Positions 1-5,894 are shown, counted from the first letter of the stretch. The stretch is 8,346 bases of DNA from Methanobacteriota archaeon (GCA_021731385.1 JAKFXM010000098.1:1-8346); one strand, 5' to 3'. Translations and numbers: made by a program. Notes: generated by a model not told the origin, from the sequence alone.

Positions 1-123
1 GAGGCAGTGGGAGCAATGAATAAAACCTCACCGGTCAAGGAGGGAAAATATTATGTGCACAGAACTATGGACTATTCAAACACCATCAAACAAGTTTATG
101 TAACTACTTCTCACACAGTCTGA
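1..123 (+). CDS. C-terminal end of an unknown protein (5' end outside window)
   Basis: Frame 1 is open from the first base to a TGA at 121-123 and encodes 40 residues ending in YVTTSHTV. The other two + frames hit stops within the first 30 bases, so this is the only plausible coding frame. The tail is polar, with several Tyr, Thr and Lys residues and no Cys, no obvious membrane segment and no motif I recognise. It ends 6 bp before the palindromic element at 130-203 and converges on the gene at 230-937. No function can be given from this fragment. It could be a chance open frame, but the lack of stops together with a normal protein-like composition favours a real gene end. Confidence 0.5.
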   Translation, partial: EAVGAMNKTSPVKEGKYYVHRTMDYSNTIKQVYVTTSHTV

Positions 124-129
124 CGTTTC

Positions 130-203
130 CAGCATATACGACGTTGCGACCAAAGGGAGCGATGTCCGAAGGGCAAGGGCGTTAGCCCGTAGCGTATATG
201 CTG
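130..203. repeat. 74-bp palindromic element with internal hairpins between convergent genes
   Basis: The ends are a perfect 11-bp inverted repeat: CAGCATATACG at 130-140 and CGTATATGCTG at 193-203. Inside are a GGGC/GCCC hairpin with a GTTA loop (177-188) and a weaker GTTGC/GCGAT stem with wobble pairs (143-147/159-163), so the whole can fold as a branched structure. It starts 6 bp after the TGA at 121-123 and ends 26 bp before the stop of the - strand gene at 230. It could be a bidirectional terminator or processing structure, a miniature mobile or palindromic element, or a recombination site. The sequence alone does not choose between them. Confidence 0.6.
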
Positions 204-229
204 TGTTATATGAAGTTCCGCCATCTCAA

Positions 230-937
230 TCACTCAATCGTCAGTATATCGGATGAAACTCCAAACTTTTCTAATAGTCGCTTGGTATAATTTATACAGC
301 CAGCAGTACTATAATGTGTTTCTATCCACAATCCATTTGAAAGTTTTTTGGGAGCACGAAAATCATCGCCGTACTTGTGCTTCGGCTCCTTGTTGATAAG
401 GTTTCTTTTCCCCCGTCCAATCCCTACTGGGCAGTCGGAGGGTTTCAGCTTGCCGTTCTTTATTAGCCAATTGGCAGTGTTTACCAATATTTCAAAAGAA
501 TTGCGCAGTTCAAAGACTTCACCTTTTAGTTTCATTTTTCGTGGACTTCCACCTCGCCATGGTATGGATTCCATGGGTGTCTCAGTTTGAGCCTCTTCCT
601 CAGATGGACCTGAAATTATTTCCTTGACCCTTTCTTTCAACAAATCCTCAATTTCTGTGTCTTCAAACTGATAGTCTGGATAACCTTGACTGATAATCGA
701 CTTAACCACAGGCATTAGACCCTTAATCATTTCTTCAGGCTCGTCCAAGAGAGATTGCCAGATTTCATCCAATATTTGAACTTTCTTCACTAAAACTTCT
801 ATATGCTCGATGTTAGTTTTTGAGATTGCCACTATCTTTCTGAGAACCGCTGGCAGTTCTTCATTACAAACTCGCAAGGATGTGGCTGAACCTTTCAGGT
901 TCAGACACGTGTCTGATTTGCTTTGCAAATCAGCCAC
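230..937 (-). CDS. Unrecognised 235-aa protein
   Basis: I do not recognise this family. The start used is GTG at 935-937, with a purine-rich GGAAGG just upstream. It is the only standard start between the upstream in-frame TAG (974-976) and the hairpin cluster, but internal TTG starts are possible. Residues 1-19 are encoded by that hairpin cluster, so they are probably not part of the ancestral domain. Residues 30-110 are mostly helical in character and acidic, and 111-130 look like a Glu/Pro/Ser-rich linker. Residues 135-235 form a basic, compact-looking C-terminal domain with a GIGRGKRNL stretch (172-180), a KHKYGDDF segment (187-194), a GLWIETHYS strand (202-210) and a Cys at 214. Charge and sequence character would allow nucleic-acid binding, but that is inference. 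A TATA-like run on the - strand at 1041-1052 could drive it through a leader of about 80 nt. Confidence 0.6.
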   Translation of the reverse strand: MADLQSKSDTCLNLKGSATSLRVCNEELPAVLRKIVAISKTNIEHIEVLVKKVQILDEIWQSLLDEPEEMIKGLMPVVKSIISQGYPDYQFEDTEIEDLLKERVKEIISGPSEEEAQTETPMESIPWRGGSPRKMKLKGEVFELRNSFEILVNTANWLIKNGKLKPSDCPVGIGRGKRNLINKEPKHKYGDDFRAPKKLSNGLWIETHYSTAGCINYTKRLLEKFGVSSDILTIE

Positions 938-960
938 ATACCTTCCGACCTTTAGGTCGG
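881..960. repeat. Cluster of four short palindromes (hairpin array 3)
   Basis: An outer inverted repeat, TGTGGCTGA (881-889) and TCAGCCACA (930-938), encloses three perfect palindromes. These are stem CTGAACCT with loop TTC (886-904), the uninterrupted 16-bp palindrome TCAGACACGTGTCTGA (901-916), and stem CTGATTTGC with loop TTT (913-933). A fourth, stem CCGACC with loop TTTA, follows at 945-960. Some stems share bases, so alternative folds (three hairpins, or one long arm with branches) compete. The cluster covers the start codon and first 19 codons of the 235-aa gene. Loop size and dense packing match the arrays at 1907-1999 and 7527-7621, but the stem sequences differ. Confidence 0.8.
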
Positions 961-1040
961 GGAGGAATTGCGACTAAATAAATCGCTCTTTACCTTGCTT
1001 ACACCTCTGTTTTTTTAGTGTGAATTTTCGCTTACTTTCC

Positions 1041-1052
1041 CGATATATAAAA
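1041..1052 (-). promoter_or_regulatory. Possible TATA box for the 235-aa gene
   Basis: On the - strand this reads TTTTATATATCG, a good archaeal TATA box. It lies about 105 bp upstream of the GTG at 937, so a transcript would begin near 1020 and carry a leader of about 80 nt that contains the 945-960 hairpin. The surrounding AT-rich DNA makes a chance match possible. Confidence 0.3.
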
Positions 1053-1120
1053 TGTAATTAAATATTTGGAATGTGATGATATATCTGTTTAGTCGGTTTT
1101 TGTGGATTATTCAAAACCCT

Positions 1121-1128
1121 CTATAAGT
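1121..1128 (+). promoter_or_regulatory. TATA box for the AMMECR1 gene
   Basis: CTATAAGT, preceded by an A-rich possible BRE (CAAAACC), is centred about 28 bp before the ATG at 1152. That spacing places the transcription start at or beside the start codon, so this gene is probably translated from a leaderless mRNA. No Shine-Dalgarno sequence precedes the ATG, which fits. Confidence 0.6.
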
Positions 1129-1151
1129 AATTGTACTAATCAAGGTTTAAG

Positions 1152-1760
1152 ATGCCGCTAACTCTTGAGCAGGGAGAATTCCTCGTAAAATTTGCACGGA
1201 GAACGATAGAATCGCAATTTGGTTCAGAGCCGCCTGAAATTCCTGAGGATATGAAGAATGTTATGGATGAATTCTGCGGAATTTTTGTAACGCTGCAGAA
1301 ATATCCAGGCCATGAGTTAAGGGGTTGTATAGGCTATACAGAGCCGATAATGCCATTGGGCAATGGGATAAAGGATGTTTCATTGTCATCAGCATTCAGA
1401 GACCCAAGATTTAGGCCAGTGAAAAAGGGAGAGATGAAAAATCTTGTTGTTGAAATTTCAATTCTTACCATACCTGAACTGATAGATGTCAATGACCCAA
1501 TGGAATACCCCGGAAAGATAAAGATAGGGAGGGACGGTCTAGTTGTGGAGTCAGGCATTCTGAAGGGGCTTCTTCTTCCGCAGGTGCCTGTTGAATGGGG
1601 GTGGGATGTTGAAGAATTTCTCTCCCATACCTGCATGAAGGCAGGTCTTACCCCAGACTGCTGGCTTGACCATAGAGTGAAAATCTACAAATTCAGTGCA
1701 CGGATTTTTTCAGAGTTAAAGCCGGAGGGGGAAGTACTTGAAAAATCGTTAATTGGATAA
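1152..1760 (+). CDS. AMMECR1 domain protein
   Basis: A 202-residue protein of the AMMECR1 family, which is found across archaea, many bacteria and eukaryotes and has no settled biochemical function; archaeal members are about this length. The diagnostic LRGCIG motif is at residues 56-61, inside HELRGCIGYTEP. It is followed by the family's conserved SAFRDPRF segment (about 80-87), the SILTIPELI strand and a C-terminal LLLPQVPVEWGW block with nearby conserved Cys residues. No signal peptide or membrane helix is seen, so the protein is probably cytosolic. The ATG start fits the TATA spacing. The last 76 bp are antisense to the 3' end of the riboflavin kinase gene, so the two convergent transcripts overlap. 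Family assignment is secure; function is unknown. Confidence 0.93.
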   Translation: MPLTLEQGEFLVKFARRTIESQFGSEPPEIPEDMKNVMDEFCGIFVTLQKYPGHELRGCIGYTEPIMPLGNGIKDVSLSSAFRDPRFRPVKKGEMKNLVVEISILTIPELIDVNDPMEYPGKIKIGRDGLVVESGILKGLLLPQVPVEWGWDVEEFLSHTCMKAGLTPDCWLDHRVKIYKFSARIFSELKPEGEVLEKSLIG

Positions 1761-2512
1761 GTATGTATTAATTCGATCTTTATCTTGTCTCCATTTTTTA
1801 TCCCCATTTTTGCCCTTAAATTCGATTCGCTTATTATTTCAACAGTATCCCTGTAGTGTGTCCTCTTAGGAAGGATAAGATAGCCGTCAGCGGATTTGTC
1901 TTTAATCCGAGGACTTTGTCCTCGGAGCTTCGATTCGAGACCTTTGGTCTCGAAATTTCGACGGCTCTGCCGTCGAATCGACGGCTCTGCCGTCGAATTA
2001 ACTATAATTTTCACCGGCAGAAATTTCACATTACCAAAGGTTCTTCCGCCCTTCTCAAAACCCCTTATAACCCCGGTAGCATAGTTCTCAATATTCTGGG
2101 GTTTCCCCGGTCTTACATTCAGGGTTCCGGGAAACGGTTTGAATCCAAGGGTCTCTTTGATCCTGTTTTCATATTCCTTGATATAATATGCACCCTCCCC
2201 AATTCCTGTGATGACCTCTCCTTCAAGCACAGGATTTTTAAAATTCTTTTTCCCTTCAAAAAATTCCTTCAGGTTCGTATAGAGTCCTTGCAAAAGGTCA
2301 AGACCTTCGGATGTCAGTCTTATCTCCTGTCCCTCATTTGAAATCTTCCTGCTAATCAGATTTCCCTTTTCTAAGTTCAATAAATACCTAGATGCGGTTT
2401 GCTGTGAAATTCCGAGAGAGACGCCAAGATCAGATGACGATATAAAAATAGAATCATTTCCGGATTTCATTCGCCTGCTTATCTCATAAAGAATTAAGGT
2501 CGGGGTATTCAT
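1685..2512 (-). CDS. ribK: HTH-fused CTP-dependent riboflavin kinase with an in-frame hairpin-array insertion
   Basis: Archaeal riboflavin kinase (CTP + riboflavin to CDP + FMN), the flavin cofactor step in the cytosol. From the ATG at 2510-2512 it has 275 residues; a TTG two codons upstream (2518) is the alternative, and neither has a clear Shine-Dalgarno. Residues 1-85 form a winged-helix domain (helix-turn-helix about 25-47), as in the fused archaeal form that may also act as a flavin-pathway regulator. The kinase domain starts near 93, with the GxGEGxYY loop (103-110), GTLNVR (129-134; Thr and Asn are expected metal/nucleotide ligands), FGNVKFLPVKI (159-169), a PKRTHY strand (215-220) and a VEII/LR segment (224-233). 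Residues about 172-204 are encoded by a palindrome array and fall where homologues, as I recall, have only a short turn. The last 27 residues run past the usual end and overlap AMMECR1. It is the last gene of the gar1-tfb-ribK operon, 15 bp after tfb. Whether the enzyme is active with this insertion is unknown. Confidence 0.9.
   Translation of the reverse strand: MNTPTLILYEISRRMKSGNDSIFISSSDLGVSLGISQQTASRYLLNLEKGNLISRKISNEGQEIRLTSEGLDLLQGLYTNLKEFFEGKKNFKNPVLEGEVITGIGEGAYYIKEYENRIKETLGFKPFPGTLNVRPGKPQNIENYATGVIRGFEKGGRTFGNVKFLPVKIIVNSTAEPSIRRQSRRNFETKGLESKLRGQSPRIKDKSADGYLILPKRTHYRDTVEIISESNLRAKMGIKNGDKIKIELIHTYPINDFSSTSPSGFNSEKIRALNL
1907..1999. repeat. Hairpin array 1: four tandem triloop palindromes inside ribK
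   Basis: Four perfect stems follow one another: CCGAGGAC with loop TTT (1907-1925), TTCGAGACC with loop TTT (1934-1954), TTCGACGGC with loop TCT (1957-1977) and TCGACGGC with loop TCT (1978-1996). The joints are short and rich in TTCGA/TCGAA. A weaker stem, CGGATT/AATCCG (1891-1909), abuts it. The 93-bp block equals 31 codons, and reading all six frames shows no stop codon inside it. In ribK it encodes the low-complexity STAEPS/RRQSRR-type segment. The whole block is collinear with the reverse complement of 7526-7621. Confidence 0.92.
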
Positions 2513-2527
2513 TCTCAAGAATAGGGA

Positions 2528-3493
2528 TTACACCTTATAACCCAGAGTCTTTACGAGTTCATCGTATCTGTTCCTTATTGTAACCTCTGTAACACCTTTG
2601 AGCCTACTTGCGATCCCCTTCTGCGTCTGCTTGTCCTTTGTTATCCTTCCTGCCAGATATATTGCCGCTGCTGCAATACCTGTGGGGCCCCTTCCAGAGG
2701 TTATGCCCCTCTCTCTTGCCTCTTCTAAAATTTCAATCGCCTTTGCCTCTGTTTCACCTGAAAGACCTAATTTTGAAGCAAATCTTGGGACATAATCCAT
2801 TGGTGTTGCAACCGGCATCTTCAAATTCAATCTCCTGCAAATGAAGCGATAACTCCTCCCAATGTCCTTTCTCTTAACGCTTGAGGCATCCTCCAACTCC
2901 TCTAATGTCTTTGGAAGTTGATGCTGCTTGGAGATTAGATAAATCACGGCAGCAACTACGCTTTCTATTGACCGCCCTCTGACAAGTCCACAACTGACCA
3001 CTTTCCTGTACCACATCGCGCACTCCTCCTTTATATTTCCAGTGATGTTAAGATATGCGCACATTCTGTCAAGTTCCGGCAATGCAATGGAGAGATTTCT
3101 CTGGACAGAATCATACATCCTTGACCTTTTATGCCATTTTCTGAGCCTGTATAGTTGGGCCTTTCTTTCAGGTTCTATCGGACCGCCCCTTATATCCCTG
3201 TCATATCTGTCAATCTCTGTTGTTAAACCCTTACTCAACTTTGCAAATTTTACTGCACCGCCAGTCCTCGATTTTTTACTCTTCTGTTCCTCGTCAAATG
3301 CCCTCCACTCGGGACCAAGATCTAGGATCTCCTCCTCAAGAACAAGACCACACTTCTGGCAGACAAGTTCCCCGTGGCGGTAATCAACCATTATGTTCTG
3401 ACTTCCGCACTGCGGGCATGGTTTTTTACCTGAGTTGGAGGATATGTCATTATCCCCAATCCCTTTTTCGGCAATCTTTTTTGTCTTTGGCAC
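2528..3493 (-). CDS. tfb: Transcription initiation factor B (TFB)
   Basis: General archaeal transcription factor, homologous to TFIIB. It binds the TBP-TATA complex and the BRE and recruits RNA polymerase. The product has 321 residues, close to the usual archaeal length. The N-terminal zinc ribbon has Cys26, Cys29, Cys45 and Cys48. The B-finger/linker region follows (LGPEWRAF and a basic stretch, about 54-80), then two cyclin-fold repeats (about 120-215 and 220-315); the second carries the conserved GRGPTGIAAAAIYLA segment. The C-terminal helix-turn-helix (QKGIASRLKGVTEVTIRNRY) is the part that contacts the BRE in this family. The start is GTG at 3491-3493, only 2 bp after the gar1 stop, so translation is probably coupled. 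No missing key residue is seen. Confidence 0.97.
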   Translation of the reverse strand: MPKTKKIAEKGIGDNDISSNSGKKPCPQCGSQNIMVDYRHGELVCQKCGLVLEEEILDLGPEWRAFDEEQKSKKSRTGGAVKFAKLSKGLTTEIDRYDRDIRGGPIEPERKAQLYRLRKWHKRSRMYDSVQRNLSIALPELDRMCAYLNITGNIKEECAMWYRKVVSCGLVRGRSIESVVAAVIYLISKQHQLPKTLEELEDASSVKRKDIGRSYRFICRRLNLKMPVATPMDYVPRFASKLGLSGETEAKAIEILEEARERGITSGRGPTGIAAAAIYLAGRITKDKQTQKGIASRLKGVTEVTIRNRYDELVKTLGYKV

Positions 3494-3495
3494 TT

Positions 3496-3735
3496 TTAGA
3501 TACTGACGAATTTTCCAATGATATCTGAATTTTTTCCCTTGAAAAGTTTAATGACAATGTACGGTGATTCTGTCCTCCCGATTATGTCAAAGATTTTGCC
3601 GATATTTGAGTTATCAACAGAAACGGTTTTTCCATAAATTTTTCTGGCAGTTTTTAAATCTAAAGTTTTTTCCGAATCTTGGGGCACAGAGGCAATTATC
3701 TCATTACCAATGCGTGAAATAATCTTGCCTTTCAT
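3496..3735 (-). CDS. gar1: H/ACA RNA-protein complex component Gar1
   Basis: A 79-residue protein matching archaeal Gar1, a small beta-barrel subunit of the H/ACA ribonucleoprotein. The complex converts uridine to pseudouridine in rRNA and binds Cbf5; Gar1 helps substrate loading and release. The central GKTVSVDNSNIGKIFDIIGRTESPY region is the family signature: a Gly-Lys turn and the 'IGKIFDIIG' strand before the Cbf5-binding loop. Length is typical of archaeal versions, which lack the eukaryotic Gly/Arg tails. It is the first gene of the gar1-tfb-ribK operon; the gar1-tfb pairing is common in Euryarchaeota. It starts at the ATG at 3733-3735, in the divergent promoter region shared with the M42 peptidase. 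Confidence 0.92.
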   Translation of the reverse strand: MKGKIISRIGNEIIASVPQDSEKTLDLKTARKIYGKTVSVDNSNIGKIFDIIGRTESPYIVIKLFKGKNSDIIGKFVSI

Positions 3736-3750
3736 TTAAGTAGAAATCCA

Positions 3751-3780
3751 GATATAACTTAAGTATTCCATATATAAATC
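3751..3780. promoter_or_regulatory. Divergent promoter region for gar1-tfb-ribK and the M42 cluster
   Basis: The 71-bp gap between two divergent genes holds TATATAAA at 3771-3778, centred about 32 bp before the ATG at 3807. It would give the + transcript a leader of only a few bases. On the - strand the same near-palindromic TATA (centre about 38 bp from the gar1 ATG) or TTATATC at 3752-3758 could serve gar1. Sharing one TATA box would couple the two clusters, but which - strand box is used cannot be decided here. Confidence 0.55.
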
Positions 3781-3806
3781 ATAAAACAATTTTACAATAA
3801 ACGAAG

Positions 3807-4835
3807 ATGGAACTACTCAAAGAATTGTGCAATGCACATGGGATTTCGGGATTTGAAAATGATGTGGCAGAGATAATGGATAGGGAATTTAAAAAATCCT
3901 GCAAACATGTTGAAGTTGACAATTTTGGAAATATCATAGCAACAAAGGGCAGGGGCAAGAAGAGGATAATGCTTGCCGCCCATATGGATGAAATAGGCTT
4001 AATGGTGAAGTACATAAACAAGAATGGTTATATAAGCTTCGTGAAAATTGGCGGGATAGACGACAGAATCCTGCTGAATCAAAGGGTCATAATAAATTCA
4101 AAAAAAGGTGACATTGCAGGAATGATAGGATCCAAGCCCCCTCATCTGCAGAAGGGGGAAGAAAAGAAGAAGATAGTAAAGCATGATGAGATGTTCATTG
4201 ATATCGGCGCGAAGGATGAAAAAGAGGCAAAAAATATGGTTGAAATCGGCGACCCGATAATATTTGAGCCGAATTTCGGAAGACTAAACAAAAATCTCAT
4301 GTATGGAAAGGCGGTTGATGACAGACTGGGGTGTTATGCACTGATAAAGATAATGGAGAGGATACCTGAGAATATAGATGTCACAATATATGCCGTAGGA
4401 ACTGCACAGGAGGAGGTTGGATTAAAAGGGGCAAGGGTTGCGGCATTCAAACTGAATCCGGATTATGCATTTGCCGTGGACACGACAATAGCAGGCGATA
4501 CCCCGCAACTTAAGGAAACCGAATCCAACCTGAAGCTTGGCAAAGGTCCGGCAATAACAATAACTGAGGCTTCTGGCAGGGGTGTTGTAACGCATCCAAA
4601 ATTAAGAGGTTTGTTAGTGGAAACTGCAAAGAAATACAAAATCCCGTATCAGATAGATGTCCTTGAAGGCGGGATGACGGATGGTGCAATAATCTATCTT
4701 ACCCGAGAGGGTATTCCGACAGGGGTTATCTCAATACCATGCAGATATATCCATTCGCCAACCGGGGTTTTTGATGTCAGGGATATTGAGAATTCCGTAA
4801 AATTGCTTATCAAGGCATTGACAGAAATAAAGTAA
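3807..4835 (+). CDS. M42 family metallo-aminopeptidase (FrvX/TET-like)
   Basis: A 342-residue cytosolic metallopeptidase of family M42, which forms large self-compartmentalising tetrahedral particles that trim peptides. Expected metal and catalytic residues are all present: His59 and Asp61 (AAHMDEIG), the bridging Asp171 (VDDRLG), the Glu202-Glu203 pair (TAQEEVG; catalytic Glu and metal ligand), Asp225 (AVDTT) and His316 (YIHSP). The insertion between the first His motif and VDDRLG (about residues 70-165) corresponds to the PDZ-like dimerisation domain. Length is normal. The start codon fits the TATA at 3771-3778. Two membrane-protein genes follow 5 bp downstream in the same direction. Substrate preference within M42 (acidic, basic or hydrophobic N-termini) cannot be told. 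Confidence 0.95.
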   Translation: MELLKELCNAHGISGFENDVAEIMDREFKKSCKHVEVDNFGNIIATKGRGKKRIMLAAHMDEIGLMVKYINKNGYISFVKIGGIDDRILLNQRVIINSKKGDIAGMIGSKPPHLQKGEEKKKIVKHDEMFIDIGAKDEKEAKNMVEIGDPIIFEPNFGRLNKNLMYGKAVDDRLGCYALIKIMERIPENIDVTIYAVGTAQEEVGLKGARVAAFKLNPDYAFAVDTTIAGDTPQLKETESNLKLGKGPAITITEASGRGVVTHPKLRGLLVETAKKYKIPYQIDVLEGGMTDGAIIYLTREGIPTGVISIPCRYIHSPTGVFDVRDIENSVKLLIKALTEIK

Positions 4836-4840
4836 CGAGA

Positions 4841-5341
4841 ATGCCAAACATAAAGGAAATTTTTTCAACAACACTTGCTGTTATCACCGGAACTGCAATG
4901 TATATCCTGCTGAACTGGATACCAATCATAGGTCCCCTGATTGTGGGATTTATTGCAGGGTTTATTGCAAAGGGCAGTGTGAAAAGGAGGTTTCTGTCGG
5001 GAGTTTTATCTGCAATCATTGGTTTTGTAATTTTACTTCTTTTTGTTTTTTCAAAATGGGGACTCAATAACATTCTCCTGCTGTGGATAATCCTGCTCTG
5101 GAATCTCACAGGTATTGTATTTGCGGGAATAGGGAGTATCCTTGGCTCAATGATATCTAGCACAGCAGATATGATGTCCAAATTCAGGCGGTTTGATTCA
5201 AGTATTCACCAATACACTGGCAAGACAATAAGATTTAACATATGCCCAAACTGCGGAATCAGCAATCCGACAGATGCGGTTTACTGCACATCCTGTGGTG
5301 CGGCAATAGTGGTGAGGAATGATGGCGGAAGATATTCATGA
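4841..5341 (+). CDS. Membrane protein with C-terminal zinc ribbon
   Basis: A 166-residue protein. The N-terminal two-thirds is hydrophobic, with about four membrane segments (roughly residues 8-25, 27-46, 52-73 and 76-105). It is Gly-rich with a WIPIIGPLIVGFIAGFIAKG stretch, resembling the small DUF5518-type membrane proteins of archaea; that family name is from memory. A charged linker follows, then a zinc ribbon with Cys135, Cys138, Cys149 and Cys152 (CPNC...CTSC) at the cytosolic-looking C-terminus. It starts 5 bp after the M42 stop and overlaps the next gene by 23 bp, so the three are probably co-transcribed. Function is unknown; the ribbon suggests a protein- or nucleic-acid-contacting tail. 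Confidence 0.85.
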   Translation: MPNIKEIFSTTLAVITGTAMYILLNWIPIIGPLIVGFIAGFIAKGSVKRRFLSGVLSAIIGFVILLLFVFSKWGLNNILLLWIILLWNLTGIVFAGIGSILGSMISSTADMMSKFRRFDSSIHQYTGKTIRFNICPNCGISNPTDAVYCTSCGAAIVVRNDGGRYS

Positions 5342-5894
5342 AATTCTCAAAAAAAATAAAAACCTGATTCTGCTCTCGGTGATTTTTTTCATCATTGGAG
5401 GGGTTGCAGGCTTTTTGTCATTTGAGAAAACGGAAGGGCAGATTCTTCCTGTATTGAAGGATGTTGTATTTGCGAACATAATCGAGGAATCGAAATTCCA
5501 GACTGCGCTTAACATCCTGTCAAGAAATCTCTGGGCAACAGCAATACTGCTAATTTCAGGATTTACAGTCATACTATCTCTTGTAATCCTCTTTTTCAAT
5601 GGCTTCATATTCGGTTTTGTCTCAAAACTCACACTCACAAGGAATTTAGGCATTGACATACTCATCAAGGGCGTATTGCCACATTCGATATTTGAACTCC
5701 CTGCATTTCTGATCTCTGCAGCAATAGGCATCAGGGCAGGAATTATAATCTTCGGCACAAGAAAGGATAGAATACAAAATTTAATATCTCATCTGAAAGA
5801 ACTGATATTTATCTACCTGTTTCTCATAATACCGCTCCTTGTGATAGCAGCCTTTGTAGAGGCATTTGTCAGCGCGAGTCTGGTTCTCGGTTAA
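5319..5894 (+). CDS. SpoIIM-family (stage II sporulation protein M-like) membrane protein
   Basis: A 191-residue integral membrane protein. Hydrophobic segments lie at about 16-35, 72-102, 118-145 and 160-190. The third carries a GVLPHSIFELPAFLISAAIG block, the family signature of SpoIIM/DUF95 proteins; the bacterial founder works in engulfment during sporulation. Archaea do not form endospores, so the archaeal role is unknown. The ATG at 5319 overlaps the end of the zinc-ribbon gene and is preceded by a GGTGAG Shine-Dalgarno (5310-5315), which supports this start; a second ATG follows at once. The overlap implies coupled translation, so the two membrane proteins may act together. Confidence 0.9.
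   Translation: MMAEDIHEILKKNKNLILLSVIFFIIGGVAGFLSFEKTEGQILPVLKDVVFANIIEESKFQTALNILSRNLWATAILLISGFTVILSLVILFFNGFIFGFVSKLTLTRNLGIDILIKGVLPHSIFELPAFLISAAIGIRAGIIIFGTRKDRIQNLISHLKELIFIYLFLIIPLLVIAAFVEAFVSASLVLG

Noticed and set aside
130..203. Integron attC site placed just after a cassette gene
   Set aside because: The gene-then-palindrome layout and a GCGTTAG string are suggestive, but no matching pair of RYYYAAC and GTTRRRY boxes flanks the structure and no integrase is in the window.
559..579. CCATGG inverted pair inside the 235-aa gene
   Set aside because: Only a 6-bp stem with an 8-bp loop; it does not have the triloop design of the arrays and is expected by chance.
348..590. 80-aa open frame on the + strand opposite the 235-aa gene
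   Set aside because: It has Ser/Phe/Pro-rich shadow composition with no motif or promoter, while the opposite strand looks like a real protein.
1891..1999. CRISPR array
   Set aside because: The units are adjacent palindromes without unique spacers of constant length, and no cas gene is present.
1856..2341. 161-aa open frame on the + strand across ribK
   Set aside because: Antisense to a protein with clear RibK motifs. Its openness is partly explained by the stop-free hairpin array; there is no recognisable domain.
4810..5181. 123-aa - strand frame opposite the zinc-ribbon membrane gene
   Set aside because: Shadow of a hydrophobic gene; there is no ribosome-binding site or motif.
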